A DNA stretch of 64,000 nucleotides from Aneurinibacillus sp. REN35 (GCF_041379945.2 NZ_JBFTXJ020000001.1:124001-188000), one strand, 5' to 3'; shown: positions 8,365 to 17,091, counted from the stretch's first letter. The notes: generated by a model not told the origin, from the letters alone. A program made the numbers and translations.

Positions 8365-8470
8365 ATGTTTGCTGAACGAGTAGGCTGATGAAATCCGTAT
8401 TTTACTTTCCTAAAATCACCACGAGAGAGGAAGAGGAAGCTACACATACTACTTCGTAGGAGGTGTAGAA

Positions 8471-9034
8471 ATGAAACAATGGATTAAACGCTGTACCGTG
8501 TTATCGGTTGCTGTTATAATGGCAGGCTCCCTTGCGGCTTGCGGTCAAAAGGCAGCTCCGAATCCATCGACCACTCGTACGCAAAATTATCAGATGCATG
8601 CCACTCCGAATTATACAAACGGAATGCAGCCGTATGGAAATTATACACCGTATGCTGCACCTGGTGGCGTTCACCCGTACACTACGGGTAACACAAAACA
8701 ACACGCAACCGCGGATCGTGCGGCTTCCGTTGCCGCTAAAGTACCGGGAGTTACCCATGCGACAGCGGTCGTACATGGCAAAGACGTTGTAGTCGGACTT
8801 GACATCAACAACGTTACCAAGGGCAGAGCGAAGATTGAGCGCGATGTTCAGCGCGCCGTAAAATCAGCAGAGCCTGGATATAATGTGCATGTAACGGCAG
8901 ATCGCGGCATCCATCAGCGGGTACGTACGCTTAATGATCGCGTTCGCGCAGGCCATCCGGTCCATACGCTAACACAAGATGTGGGTGTGCTCATTCGTGA
9001 CATCGGTCGTGCGGTTACGACTCCTTTCCGCTAA
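8471..9034 (+). CDS. YhcN/YlaJ-family sporulation lipoprotein
   Basis: The 187-residue precursor has a basic N-terminus, a hydrophobic stretch and the lipobox LAAC, so it should be lipidated on Cys 24 and anchored to the outer face of a membrane. A low-complexity Asn/Tyr/Pro/Thr region follows, then the conserved YhcN/YlaJ domain: RAASVAAKVPGV-x-HATAVVHGKDVVVG and a C-terminal helical part. Family members are found in forespore or spore membranes; the molecular role is unknown. The ATG follows TAGGAGG. A strong terminator closes the single-gene unit. Confidence 0.82.
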   Translation: MKQWIKRCTVLSVAVIMAGSLAACGQKAAPNPSTTRTQNYQMHATPNYTNGMQPYGNYTPYAAPGGVHPYTTGNTKQHATADRAASVAAKVPGVTHATAVVHGKDVVVGLDINNVTKGRAKIERDVQRAVKSAEPGYNVHVTADRGIHQRVRTLNDRVRAGHPVHTLTQDVGVLIRDIGRAVTTPFR

Positions 9035-9054
9035 GTGATACTTGCTTGTAAGTG

Positions 9055-9091
9055 AAAGAGGAGAGGTTCCATCATGGAACTTCTCCTCTTT
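9055..9091. terminator. Bidirectional terminator
   Basis: A 16-base arm beginning AAAGAGGAGAGG pairs almost perfectly with its mirror ending CTCCTCTTT around ATCAT, between two convergent genes. Confidence 0.85.
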
Positions 9092-9113
9092 ATCTATGCA
9101 GAAACACGGTGTA

Positions 9114-9860
9114 TTATTTTGGCTTCTTAGTGGATACTTTTTTGTCTTTATAGGATAGCAGCTGCGATACGGTAATGAAGCGGTAACCTTCTTTAGCTAA
9201 TTGATCTAATATGATTTCTAAGGCTTTTACGGTCTGCTCCCGGTTGCCGCCAGAATCATGAAATAATACGATATTGCCTGGTTTGGCACTCGCACATACT
9301 TTGTGGACAATCTTTTTTACGCCAGGATTGGTCCAATCCTTTGTATCTTGGGTCCATGACCACATAACGACGAGATGTTTTTCACTTTTAGCAGCATTTA
9401 CGACTTTATCATCATAGACGCCGCCAGGTGGACGGAATAGGGCAGGGTATGTGCCTGTAATCGAATGAATGATGTCGTCCGTATCTTTGATTTCTTTTTT
9501 TAAGTTGGCAAGCGAAATTGTGCGCAGCTGCGGATGACGGTATGTGTGATTGGCAATTTCATGTCCTTTTTTCTGCATGTCTCGAAGAAGGGAAGGATTT
9601 TTTTCTGCTTTATGCCCCATCACAAAAAAAGTTCCTTTGGCTTTGTGCTTATCCAATAATTCTAGGATTTGTTTGGTGTAGTGTGGGTCCGGTCCATCAT
9701 CAAAGGTTAAAGCGATTACTTTTTCCTTCGTATGTATATCCCATACAATATCCCCTTTTGCTTCCCAGTACGCTCTATTTTTTGTTTCCGCTGTTATGTG
9801 TGTAGGATCAACACAAAACGTAAGCAGCAAAACAATACTGAGGATAAGGCGACTTTTCAT
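9114..9860 (-). CDS. Polysaccharide deacetylase (NodB/CE4)
   Basis: The 248-residue protein has a signal peptide or N-terminal anchor (residues 1-24) and a complete NodB domain: TFDDGPD with the catalytic and metal Asp, NHTYRH with the two metal His, RPPGG, and LFHDSG with the catalytic His. It should remove N-acetyl groups from peptidoglycan or another glycan outside the cytoplasm. Its stop-to-start spacing with the upstream CwlD-type amidase gene is one base, so they form one operon. In B. subtilis CwlD and a deacetylase (PdaA) act in sequence to make muramic-delta-lactam in spore cortex. The motif here is DDGPD rather than the PdaA-type DNGYE, so it is not a plain PdaA orthologue. Confidence 0.9.
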   Translation of the reverse strand: MKSRLILSIVLLLTFCVDPTHITAETKNRAYWEAKGDIVWDIHTKEKVIALTFDDGPDPHYTKQILELLDKHKAKGTFFVMGHKAEKNPSLLRDMQKKGHEIANHTYRHPQLRTISLANLKKEIKDTDDIIHSITGTYPALFRPPGGVYDDKVVNAAKSEKHLVVMWSWTQDTKDWTNPGVKKIVHKVCASAKPGNIVLFHDSGGNREQTVKALEIILDQLAKEGYRFITVSQLLSYKDKKVSTKKPK

Positions 9861-9861
9861 T

Positions 9862-10572
9862 TTAGTCCACTCCTTTCAGATCCTTTTCGGTAAGTGATGT
9901 GTGATTAAGCAATAAAAAGTACGTATCAATACCGGTATGAATCGCATTTGCGATTTGTGCTTGATAGGCTGCTGTCGTCATTAATCTGCGTTCTTGGTGG
10001 TTGCTGATAAATCCCATTTCAACAAGAATGGTAGGGCAAATCGAATGATTGAGCATATAAAGTCTTTTTCCGGGCTGAGGAAGTTCGGTAACCTTGAATA
10101 AATTATTCAAAGAATGCTGGACCGTATCAGCAAGCATAAAGCTTTGATTGTTTTTTTGATACAGTACAATCGGGCCGTGTGACGAGGTATCACTTGACGT
10201 ATTGACGTGCAGGCTCACCATGATTTTCGGTGAGAGTTCTTTAGCCAGATGTTTACGCTGTGCTAAGTCTTTGCGATGGCGAGAATGGGTAAGCAGCCAA
10301 TTGTTATCATCGCTCAATGCATAGTCTTCCGTCCGGTTAATGACGACATTGTATCCCTTCATAGAAAGCTGCCTGTAGAGTAGCTTGGCAACCTCTAATG
10401 TGATTGTTTTTTCCATTACATTGCCATGTACAGCCCCTCCGTCAATGCCTCCGTGTCCTACATCAATCAGAACATCCACAGGGGTATTCACTTGGTGTAG
10501 GGCATAGACCGGTGTAAAAAGAAAAGTGAAGAGGAGTGTCCATACAGCAATGAACATTGTTTTTGGTCTCAT
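9862..10572 (-). CDS. cwlD: N-acetylmuramoyl-L-alanine amidase (Amidase_3, CwlD-like)
   Basis: The 236-residue protein has an N-terminal hydrophobic segment (residues 6-24) and a single Amidase_3 catalytic domain. The zinc ligands are His in DVGHGG, Glu in VMEKTI, His in SLHVNT and the catalytic Glu in LVEMGF. The length and lack of extra wall-binding domains match CwlD, which strips peptides from muramic acid during cortex synthesis. It sits one base upstream of a polysaccharide deacetylase gene. The CwlD assignment rests on size, architecture and partner, not on a search. Confidence 0.8.
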   Translation of the reverse strand: MRPKTMFIAVWTLLFTFLFTPVYALHQVNTPVDVLIDVGHGGIDGGAVHGNVMEKTITLEVAKLLYRQLSMKGYNVVINRTEDYALSDDNNWLLTHSRHRKDLAQRKHLAKELSPKIMVSLHVNTSSDTSSHGPIVLYQKNNQSFMLADTVQHSLNNLFKVTELPQPGKRLYMLNHSICPTILVEMGFISNHQERRLMTTAAYQAQIANAIHTGIDTYFLLLNHTSLTEKDLKGVD

Positions 10573-10752
10573 AAATAATCATCTTCTCTTTCATGACAGA
10601 GTACGTTGCATTGTTAGTGTGAGCCACCTAGCTTGTTTTTAAGATGGTTATTTTTGGAGAAGGGGCAATCATATTTTTGCTGCGGCGTCTGCGAATAGTT
10701 TTCATGAGATCAACACAAAATAAGGTTGTACATACCAGAAAGGAGTGAGAGT

Positions 10753-10995
10753 ATGGCACGAATCGGAGTTGAAAATTCGTTGGGTGATATTAAACAGTAT
10801 CTAGAGAGCCAAGGTCATCAAGTGATGGAGATGAACGAGGCCAACCTAAAGAGTTGTGATTGCTGTGTGATATCCGGACAAGATCAAAATATGATGGGTA
10901 TGGCAAGCGCGGTGACAAAAGCGCCTGTCATTAATGCGGATGGCATGACAGCAGAAGAAGTGCTGCAGGAAGTACAGCGTACGTATCAACAATAA
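10753..10995 (+). CDS. ykuS: YkuS/UPF0180 family protein
   Basis: The 80-residue protein begins MARIGVENSL and contains SCDCCVISGQDQNMMG and a V-I-N-A-D-G-M-T segment, the recognisable pattern of the UPF0180 (YkuS) family of Bacillales. The function is unknown; the CDCC and GQD motifs hint at a small metal- or nucleotide-binding fold, but that is a guess. ATG 10753 follows AAAGGAGTGA, and the upstream in-frame ATG has no ribosome site. A hairpin terminator follows. Confidence 0.85.
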   Translation: MARIGVENSLGDIKQYLESQGHQVMEMNEANLKSCDCCVISGQDQNMMGMASAVTKAPVINADGMTAEEVLQEVQRTYQQ

Positions 10996-11008
10996 GGGAA
11001 AACAACAC

Positions 11009-11044
11009 AAGGAGAGGGTGCGTTCGCATTCTTTCCTTTTTTTA
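11009..11044 (+). terminator. Terminator after ykuS
   Basis: AGGAGAGGGTGCG pairs through several G-U pairs with CATTCTTTCCT around TTCG, followed by seven T residues. Confidence 0.7.
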
Positions 11045-11203
11045 TGAAATTAGCACGGTAAATACGACTTTATTACCTAGCTAGAGGTGGATTCATCACG
11101 TAAAATCCTGGTATACACTTTTAAAAGTACGCCGAAAGCATGTGTGTTTTGATAATAATGAGGCCTATAGACGTGGATGAAAAGTAGGGAAGGAAGAGGC
11201 GGG

Positions 11204-11335
11204 ATGAAAGAGAAACTGGTGAGAGCTTGGCGTCAGTTTTGGTACAACTATTATATGCAGCTTTACTCAAGCTGCGAGCAGGGGAAACAAAAAGAGAGGC
11301 TGCTTAAAAAAGCACGTCTGTACAAATTTTCTTAA
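11204..11335 (+). CDS. Small basic, aromatic protein (43 residues)
   Basis: A 44-codon frame starts at ATG 11204, close behind GGAAGAGGCGGG. It ends at a TAA six bases before a good terminator hairpin, so it has the full layout of a gene. The peptide is basic and rich in aromatics (WRQFWYNYY, then LYSSCEQG, ending RLYKFS) and is probably an amphipathic helix. I do not recognise the family. A candidate upstream -10 region, GATAATAAT, lies near 11150. Confidence 0.6.
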   Translation: MKEKLVRAWRQFWYNYYMQLYSSCEQGKQKERLLKKARLYKFS

Positions 11336-11340
11336 TAGGG

Positions 11341-11362
11341 GAGCCGACGTGGCTCTTTTTTT
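11341..11362 (+). terminator. Terminator after the 43-residue gene
   Basis: GAGCC / GGCTC with a five-base loop, followed by seven T residues. Confidence 0.75.
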
Positions 11363-11458
11363 GTTAAGGCTGGTATTGGTTGCTGTTTTTCTTCAACCTT
11401 TTTGGAGTCTATTGCGTCTATAATTAAAGAAGGGGAAGCATAGTAAGGAGGAATCACG

Positions 11459-12121
11459 ATGAAACGATACAAAAGTACATGGTTAAGGAGCGGGGCTGTT
11501 CTAGCTGTGATCCTGATGCTAGGAGCATGTTCATCTGGTGAGCCACAGCCGCCAGCATCGCAAAACCAAGTAAAACCCCAGCAGCAGCCACCAGAAAAGC
11601 CTGCCGATGCTCCGGCCGAATCGCCATCCGCACCTGCGCAGAAGCCGCAGAGTCCAGCAAAAAATAAAGAGATCGAAGTTGAGATTGAAGGAATGAAAGA
11701 AGAAAAGCAGGGAACACTGTTCAACAGTGAGCAAGGATACTATTTGTACACACTTCCACGTTTTGCGGCAAGCGCCGAAGAGCCAGGACGCGATATCATT
11801 ATGGCAGACTATGATGACCGTCATATGATGCGCATTCAGCTGCTGCCGCAAGACGCGGACATAAACAAAGAAGTCGAGCAGGCCAAAAAAGAACTGGGAA
11901 CGCTTGGGGCGGTCAATGAGAAAACGGATGCAGTTGATCCATTCTTCCAAAAAGCCAAAGCGTACCTTTTCGCATCAGATGCACAGTACACACGTGAGAT
12001 TATCATTCAAAAGGTGGACGGGAAATGGTTTCGTTTCACATTAAACATCGCCAAGACCGAATCAGCAGAGGGAGTCGTACCAAGTTTTCGTGCGATGATT
12101 AAGACGATACGGATTGGCTAA
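11459..12121 (+). CDS. Putative lipoprotein with Pro/Gln-rich linker
   Basis: The 220-residue precursor has a signal peptide ending in the lipobox LGAC (Cys about residue 23). A long Pro/Gln/Ala-rich linker (residues 25-68) follows, then a globular domain of about 150 residues with alternating strands (GYYLYTLPRF, MRIQLLPQD, KWFRFTLNIA). It should be tethered outside the membrane with the folded part held away by the flexible linker. I do not recognise the C-terminal domain; secretion and lipidation are well supported. ATG 11459 follows AAGGAGG. Confidence 0.75.
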   Translation: MKRYKSTWLRSGAVLAVILMLGACSSGEPQPPASQNQVKPQQQPPEKPADAPAESPSAPAQKPQSPAKNKEIEVEIEGMKEEKQGTLFNSEQGYYLYTLPRFAASAEEPGRDIIMADYDDRHMMRIQLLPQDADINKEVEQAKKELGTLGAVNEKTDAVDPFFQKAKAYLFASDAQYTREIIIQKVDGKWFRFTLNIAKTESAEGVVPSFRAMIKTIRIG

Positions 12122-12263
12122 TCCATAGAGAGGGACAGCGTTTTTTAACGTTTTACCCGTTTGTTTAATAATTCTAAATTATTTTTCTTTGTTCATTTCC
12201 TTTCCCTTTGGGACAAGAGTTTGTACAATAAAAAGATATGGTCAATAATGCATAGGAGTAGGG

Positions 12264-12842
12264 GTGATTCTTATTCGTACATACAAAGATATGACCAGTG
12301 GAGAAAAGCGCAGCCTCACGCTCTCAATGAAGAAGTATGCCGACGCGTTTGCGGAAAAGCATAAGGGCGATTTGTCCAGCTTTGCCAGCGAAGCGGATGT
12401 TATCGATACATTTTATGCCGAATGGCTGAAAGACTCGTTAGATTCGCATTATGCCTGGTGTTCTGAGAAGAACGAAGATGCAGCGGGCTATACGGCGAAG
12501 GGCTACCATGAACAAGCTGGTTTTGCAGAGGAAACAAAAGCAAAGGCTCTAGCTATTCTGACAGAGAAATTGGATATGGCAGGCGTGCAGCAAAAAGCAC
12601 CACAGACATCCGTTTCTAAACAGCCGAAAGCAAAAGAGCCTAAGAAGGTAGAAGCCGTTACGCAGACGGCTGCACCAAAGAAGACAGATGCAGAAAAGCG
12701 TAAAGCAAAACGCAAGAATGCATCCAAGCTTGGCCGCAACGATGTATGCCCGTGCGGCAGCGGCAAGAAGTACAAGAAATGCTGCCTTGAAGCAGGCGTG
12801 GAGTATACCCAAGTTCGCGGGAAATTCGTAGCCACTTCCTAA
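12264..12842 (+). CDS. SEC-C zinc-motif protein
   Basis: The 192-residue protein has a helical N-terminal domain, a Lys/Ala/Pro-rich linker and a C-terminal SEC-C motif: [18 protein letters not shown]. This is the zinc-binding, basic tail found at the end of SecA and in many small proteins. In SecA it contacts SecB and the ribosome, so ribosome or protein-export association is plausible. The start is GTG 12264 with AGGAG about five bases upstream. The N-terminal domain is unrecognised. Confidence 0.8.
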   Translation: MILIRTYKDMTSGEKRSLTLSMKKYADAFAEKHKGDLSSFASEADVIDTFYAEWLKDSLDSHYAWCSEKNEDAAGYTAKGYHEQAGFAEETKAKALAILTEKLDMAGVQQKAPQTSVSKQPKAKEPKKVEAVTQTAAPKKTDAEKRKAKRKNASKLGRNDVCPCGSGKKYKKCCLEAGVEYTQVRGKFVATS

Positions 12843-12874
12843 TTTGGAAAGTACAGCAGGGGCAGTAAGAAAAG

Positions 12875-12905
12875 AAGCTCGCCTGAGAGATCAGGCGAGC
12901 TTTTT
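12875..12905. terminator. Bidirectional terminator
   Basis: A 12-bp perfect stem AAGCTCGCCTGA / TCAGGCGAGCTT with loop GAGA and a T run, between convergent genes. Confidence 0.9.
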
Positions 12906-12913
12906 GCGTATCT

Positions 12914-13837
12914 TTATGGTAGTTCAAGCGATGCTTCATATACTTTTAATTTTCCGTATACTGCTTCAAGCACCGGGTAAAAACCCTGTTCCGGGGCTGC
13001 AAGCGCAAGCAGTGCTCCGTGCAGATGGTCAGTCTCAACAGGATCTCCTTTTTCCATATCCCGCTGCATTGAGGATTTCATTTCTGGATGCAAAGACTCC
13101 ATTGTTTTGATTGTGCGCTCCTCCGTGTCTTTATCAATAGGTGCTCCTGCATTGCGGGCGATGGCAACGACCTCATGCACCAAGCGCTCAAATACGGTGC
13201 GCGCAGCGGTGGTAGAAAGGATGGGGCCTATCGGAGCGTTAATGAGCGTCGTAATTCCGCTCATGCTTGCAATGAAAATATATTTCTGCCAAATATCGCG
13301 CTGAATATTCTCGCTGTGCTTCACTGCGAATTGTGCGCCTTCTAGGTGATGAAGCAATCTTTCTGTGCGCTTCGAGGTACCGCCCCCCCATTCGCCGAAT
13401 ACGATATCATGGCGCGGGCTTGTCTGGATAATGGTTCCTTCATGATCAAGCGTAGTCTCAATAAAGCATAGTCCACCTAGAATATGCGCCTCTCCAAAAG
13501 CATCTGTGAGCTGTGCATAATGATCATAACCGTTGAGAAGCGGCAGAATGATCGTATTTTCTCCCACATAAGGCGCAATATCGTGCAATGCCTGCGCAAG
13601 GTGATACGCTTTGATCGATAAGATAATGCAATCAAACGGCTCCGCGCGCTCTCCGCTGACAATCGTCTGTACGGGAGTATGGAAGTCGCCGTGCACACTC
13701 GTTATAGTCAGTCCTGCTTTTTCTAATTGCTTCTGTTTTGGTGGACGGACAAGAAACACTACTTCTTCGCCTTTTTGGATGAGGCGTCCGCCAAAGTAGC
13801 CGCCGATTGCTCCTGCTCCGACAAGTAAGAATCGCAT
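12914..13837 (-). CDS. panE: 2-dehydropantoate 2-reductase
   Basis: The 307-residue enzyme reduces ketopantoate to pantoate with NADPH in pantothenate and coenzyme A synthesis. It has the N-terminal nucleotide fold GAGAIGGYFGGRL, the LSIKAY segment, and the catalytic Lys region DIWQKYIFIASMSG near residue 180. The C-terminal ApbA domain ends with AVYGKLKVYE. ATG 13837 follows GGAGAGGAG. Several PanE-like paralogues occur in Bacillales, so another 2-oxoacid substrate is possible. Confidence 0.85.
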   Translation of the reverse strand: MRFLLVGAGAIGGYFGGRLIQKGEEVVFLVRPPKQKQLEKAGLTITSVHGDFHTPVQTIVSGERAEPFDCIILSIKAYHLAQALHDIAPYVGENTIILPLLNGYDHYAQLTDAFGEAHILGGLCFIETTLDHEGTIIQTSPRHDIVFGEWGGGTSKRTERLLHHLEGAQFAVKHSENIQRDIWQKYIFIASMSGITTLINAPIGPILSTTAARTVFERLVHEVVAIARNAGAPIDKDTEERTIKTMESLHPEMKSSMQRDMEKGDPVETDHLHGALLALAAPEQGFYPVLEAVYGKLKVYEASLELP

Positions 13838-13980
13838 ATATACTCCTCTCCTGCTCTAACGCAAGTAAGCAGACAACCTGCTTCTGCATCAACATAGTCA
13901 ATAAATCAGTGCTCTATATACTATGTTCGGAGGAGAGTTGCGTATTTCCTTTTTATGATCATGGTTTGGCGGCTGTGAAG

Positions 13981-14151
13981 TTATGTTCCGCTCTTTTGCC
14001 GCTGTTTCCATAGGGCCTGAGCGACGATGAGCACCACTGCCCATACAAGGGTAGCAAGAAGCGAGGTCGCAATCCAGGCTGGTGTGCCAAGTGCGTAATA
14101 CATAAGTAGATGTGCGGCAAAGATCAGAAAAATCCAAATGAATAGATGCAT
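13981..14151 (-). CDS. Two-helix small membrane protein (56 residues)
   Basis: A 57-codon frame on the minus strand starts at ATG 14151, ten bases after AAGGAGG, and ends at TAA 13981. It encodes two hydrophobic helices (LFIWIFLIFAAHLL and ATSLLATLVWAVVLIVAQ) and a short basic tail, KQRQKSGT. The family is not recognised. It lies head-to-tail with another tiny membrane protein gene upstream. Confidence 0.65.
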   Translation of the reverse strand: MHLFIWIFLIFAAHLLMYYALGTPAWIATSLLATLVWAVVLIVAQALWKQRQKSGT

Positions 14152-14217
14152 TAAACGTAAACCTCCTTTATATACGATGTCCTTACTATTGTTTCCATGT
14201 TATCCTATAAAAAATCA

Positions 14218-14248
14218 AACGCCTGATTCACATAAGGAATCAGGCGTT
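14218..14248 (-). terminator. Hairpin after a small membrane protein gene
   Basis: A 12-bp perfect stem AACGCCTGATTC / GAATCAGGCGTT. On the minus strand it is followed by TTGATTTTTT, a slightly interrupted T run. Confidence 0.6.
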
Positions 14249-14273
14249 ATCTGCTGTATATTCTAGATGAGAA

Positions 14274-14465
14274 TTATGCCGGAAATAAAACAGGCTCAAG
14301 ATAATACAACACAACCGTAGCCACCCCGAGCAGAAGCCCCCAGATGGTCAAGCTAAATTGGCGTTGGTTGCCTTTTTCAGGCTGTGGAAGCAGCCCTAAA
14401 ATAATCAAAATGAAAGACATCAGCGCAGTAATTGTTAAAAATAGCATTAAAACGTGTCCGGTCAT
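14274..14465 (-). CDS. Two-helix small membrane protein (63 residues)
   Basis: ATG 14465 follows AAAGGAG. The 63-residue product has an N-terminal helix (VLMLFLTITALMSFILIILG), a polar loop PQPEKGNQRQ and a second helix ending VLYYLEPVLFP. No family is recognised. The longer in-frame ORF upstream lacks a ribosome site and would put a charged segment in front of the first helix. A terminator-type hairpin follows. Confidence 0.6.
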   Translation of the reverse strand: MTGHVLMLFLTITALMSFILIILGLLPQPEKGNQRQFSLTIWGLLLGVATVVLYYLEPVLFPA

Positions 14466-14638
14466 GCTTGTACTCCTTTCACGCAAAATATTTTTACTAT
14501 TTTCACTATACCGACCTTGTAGCTTGTCTGTCAAAAAAAGAATATATATTTATGAAAATTGGGGTAGAAATTCTGGCAATTGTGTACTACAATAATACTC
14601 AGAACATTTGATATTCATTATATTCTTTTATCCATATA

Positions 14639-14656
14639 TGAATGAGCATTCACTCA
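14639..14656. promoter_or_regulatory. FadR-type operator upstream of fadN
   Basis: TGAATGA-GCAT-TCACTCA agrees at about 15 of 18 positions with the Bacillus FadR palindrome as I remember it (TGAATGAMTANTSATTCA). It lies 30 bases before the fadN ATG. FadR represses beta-oxidation genes until long-chain acyl-CoA releases it. The match and the operon's function support each other. Confidence 0.7.
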
Positions 14657-14685
14657 TTAATTTTAGAAGACGAGGAGGCTGCACG

Positions 14686-17091
14686 ATGGAGAGAAGCATT
14701 AAGAAAGCCGCAGTGCTGGGCTCAGGTGTTATGGGAGCCGCAATTGCTGCACATCTGGCGAATGCAGGCATTCAGACGTATCTATTAGATATTGTGCCAA
14801 GCACACTGACAGAACAGGAAGAGAAAAAAGGATGGACGCTAGAGCATCCTGTTGTGCGTAATCGGATTGCGACAGAAGCAAAGGCGCGGCTCTTTAAAAC
14901 AAAGCCGGCTCCGCTATTCTCCCAAAAAAATGCTGAGTGGATTATTCCCGGTAATCTAGACGATGATCTGGCACGCTTGCGTGAGGTAGACTGGATTGTC
15001 GAGGCGATTGTCGAAAACCTTGAAATAAAACAAAAGCTCTGGGAGAAGGTGGAGCAAAACTGGACGGAAGGCACCATCGTCAGCTCCAATACATCCGGTG
15101 TTTCGATCAATAAAATGATAGAAGGAAGAGGAGAGGCATTCCGCCGTCATTTTCTCGGTACGCACTTTTTTAACCCGCCGCGCTATATGAAGCTGCTTGA
15201 ACTGATTCCAGGCAAGGATACAGATGAAAATGTAATCGCTTTTATGAAGCGTTTCGGAGAGCGGACACTTGGCAAGGGAGTCGTACTCGCTAAGGATACG
15301 CCGAATTTTATTGCCAATCGAATCGGAACGTACGGACTTTTGGTTACATTCGACGAGATGCAGAAGGCGGGCTTTGGTGCAGAGGAAGTGGATGCGATGA
15401 CAGGAACTGTTATCGGTCGCCCCAAAAGCGCAACATTCCGCACGCTCGATATGGTGGGGCTCGATACGTTCGTTCATGTAGCCGCGAATGTGTATAGGAA
15501 CGTTACCGATCAAGCTGAACAGTCCGCTTTTACTGTACCTGAGCTTCTGAATAAAATGGTTGAAAACGGCTGGCTAGGCGATAAATCCGGTCAAGGATTC
15601 TATCAGAAGAAGAAAACGGCAGCTGGCAGAGAGATACTTGTGCTCGATTTTCAGGAATGTACGTACACTCCAATCAAGAAGGTTAAAATCCCAGCGGTAG
15701 AGCAGGCGAAAGCGGCTGGTGGATTGAAAAAACGCCTGAAGGCGCTTGCCTACAGTCCGTCTAAAGAAGGGCAGTTTACCTGGAATGTATTGAAGAAAAC
15801 CATGCTGTATTCGGCAGCGAAGCTTCCAGAAATCGCAGACGACATTGTAAGTGTGGATCAGGCGATGAAATGGGGATTCAACTGGGAGCTTGGACCGTTT
15901 GAGACATGGGATGCGCTCGGTGTAAGAGAAGCGGCAGAGAGGATGAAGAAGGAAGGCGAGACGATCCCGCAGTGGGTAGAGGATATGCTTGCGGCAGGCA
16001 AGACCTCCTTCTATGAGAAAGAAGGAAGTGGAACATACTACCACACCTTAACAGGGGAACGCGCACAGGAAGAACGCGCGCGTGAGTGGCTTACGCTTGC
16101 TGAATATAAGTCGAAGTCTGCACCGATTCTCTCTAATTCAGGTGCAAGCTTGATTGATATCGGTGATGGAGTAGCCTGCTTAGAATTTCATTCGCCAAAT
16201 AATGCGATCGGCTTCGATATAGTCGATATGCTGTTCAAATCACTTGATGAAGTGGAGAAGAATTATCGCGGGCTTGTCATCGGCAATGAAGCAAAAAACT
16301 TCTGCGTTGGCGCTAACTTGATGATGATATTGATGGAGGCCCAGGATGACAATTGGGATGACATTAACTATCTCGTACACCGCTTCCAACAGGCTTCGCT
16401 TGCGCTCAAATATGCAAAAAAACCAGTTGTGGCAGCTCCGTTCGGTATGACGCTGGGCGGCGGTGCGGAAGTATGCTTGCCTACAGCGCGTATTCAGGCT
16501 TCGGCAGAGACATTCATGGGACTTGTTGAGGTGGGCGTTGGCGTCATTCCTGGCGGTGGCGGTACGAAAGAAGTGCTGTGGCGCGCAACAAAAGGCGCTG
16601 ATGCCGTCGATTCGAAGGCAGACTTGGTACCTTTTGTTACGAAGGCGTTTGAAATGATTGCCATGGCAAAGGTATCGACCAGTGCAGAAGAGGCCAGAGA
16701 TCTTGGTTTCCTGCGTCGGGGCGATGCGATTTCGATGAATCGCGACCATCTGCTCTATGATGCTAAGCAGGCGGTGCTCGGACTTGATATGGCAGGGTAT
16801 GAACCGCCGCGGCCGGAGAAGATTCGCGTGGTAGGCGCTGACGGCAAAGCAGTATTGAAGCTTGGTGTCTATTCCATGCGCCAGGGCGGTTATATTAGCG
16901 ACCATGATGTGAAAATCGCGAACAAGCTTGCTCATGTGCTCTCGGGCGGCGATGTAAACCGCAATACGTATGTGAGTGAGCAGTACTTGCTTGATCTCGA
17001 GCGTGAAGCGTTTCTAAGCCTGTGCGGCGAGCCGAAAAGCCAGGAGAGAATGCATCACATGCTAACGAAAGGAAAACCACTGCGCAATTAG
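14686..17091 (+). CDS. fadN: 3-hydroxyacyl-CoA dehydrogenase/enoyl-CoA hydratase
   Basis: This 801-residue fusion carries two beta-oxidation activities. The N-terminal half has the NAD fold VLGSGVMGAAIA, a 3-hydroxyacyl-CoA dehydrogenase segment HFLGTHFFNPPRYM and the family C-terminal domains. The last third (from about residue 490) is an enoyl-CoA hydratase/crotonase domain with GANLMMI and PFGMTLGGGAEVCL. The order dehydrogenase-hydratase is that of FadN in Bacillus, opposite to E. coli FadB. ATG 14686 follows GAGGAGG. It leads the operon with fadA and fadE and lies just after a FadR-like operator. Confidence 0.95.
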   Translation: MERSIKKAAVLGSGVMGAAIAAHLANAGIQTYLLDIVPSTLTEQEEKKGWTLEHPVVRNRIATEAKARLFKTKPAPLFSQKNAEWIIPGNLDDDLARLREVDWIVEAIVENLEIKQKLWEKVEQNWTEGTIVSSNTSGVSINKMIEGRGEAFRRHFLGTHFFNPPRYMKLLELIPGKDTDENVIAFMKRFGERTLGKGVVLAKDTPNFIANRIGTYGLLVTFDEMQKAGFGAEEVDAMTGTVIGRPKSATFRTLDMVGLDTFVHVAANVYRNVTDQAEQSAFTVPELLNKMVENGWLGDKSGQGFYQKKKTAAGREILVLDFQECTYTPIKKVKIPAVEQAKAAGGLKKRLKALAYSPSKEGQFTWNVLKKTMLYSAAKLPEIADDIVSVDQAMKWGFNWELGPFETWDALGVREAAERMKKEGETIPQWVEDMLAAGKTSFYEKEGSGTYYHTLTGERAQEERAREWLTLAEYKSKSAPILSNSGASLIDIGDGVACLEFHSPNNAIGFDIVDMLFKSLDEVEKNYRGLVIGNEAKNFCVGANLMMILMEAQDDNWDDINYLVHRFQQASLALKYAKKPVVAAPFGMTLGGGAEVCLPTARIQASAETFMGLVEVGVGVIPGGGGTKEVLWRATKGADAVDSKADLVPFVTKAFEMIAMAKVSTSAEEARDLGFLRRGDAISMNRDHLLYDAKQAVLGLDMAGYEPPRPEKIRVVGADGKAVLKLGVYSMRQGGYISDHDVKIANKLAHVLSGGDVNRNTYVSEQYLLDLEREAFLSLCGEPKSQERMHHMLTKGKPLRN

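Noticed and set aside
9114-9860. Direct PdaA orthologue
   Set aside because: The catalytic motif is TFDDGPD, not the TFDNGYE of PdaA, so only a functional parallel is proposed.
16240-16935. 231-codon minus-strand frame inside fadN
   Set aside because: fadN motifs run unbroken through it on the plus strand; the composition is His/Cys/Arg-rich as in shadow frames.
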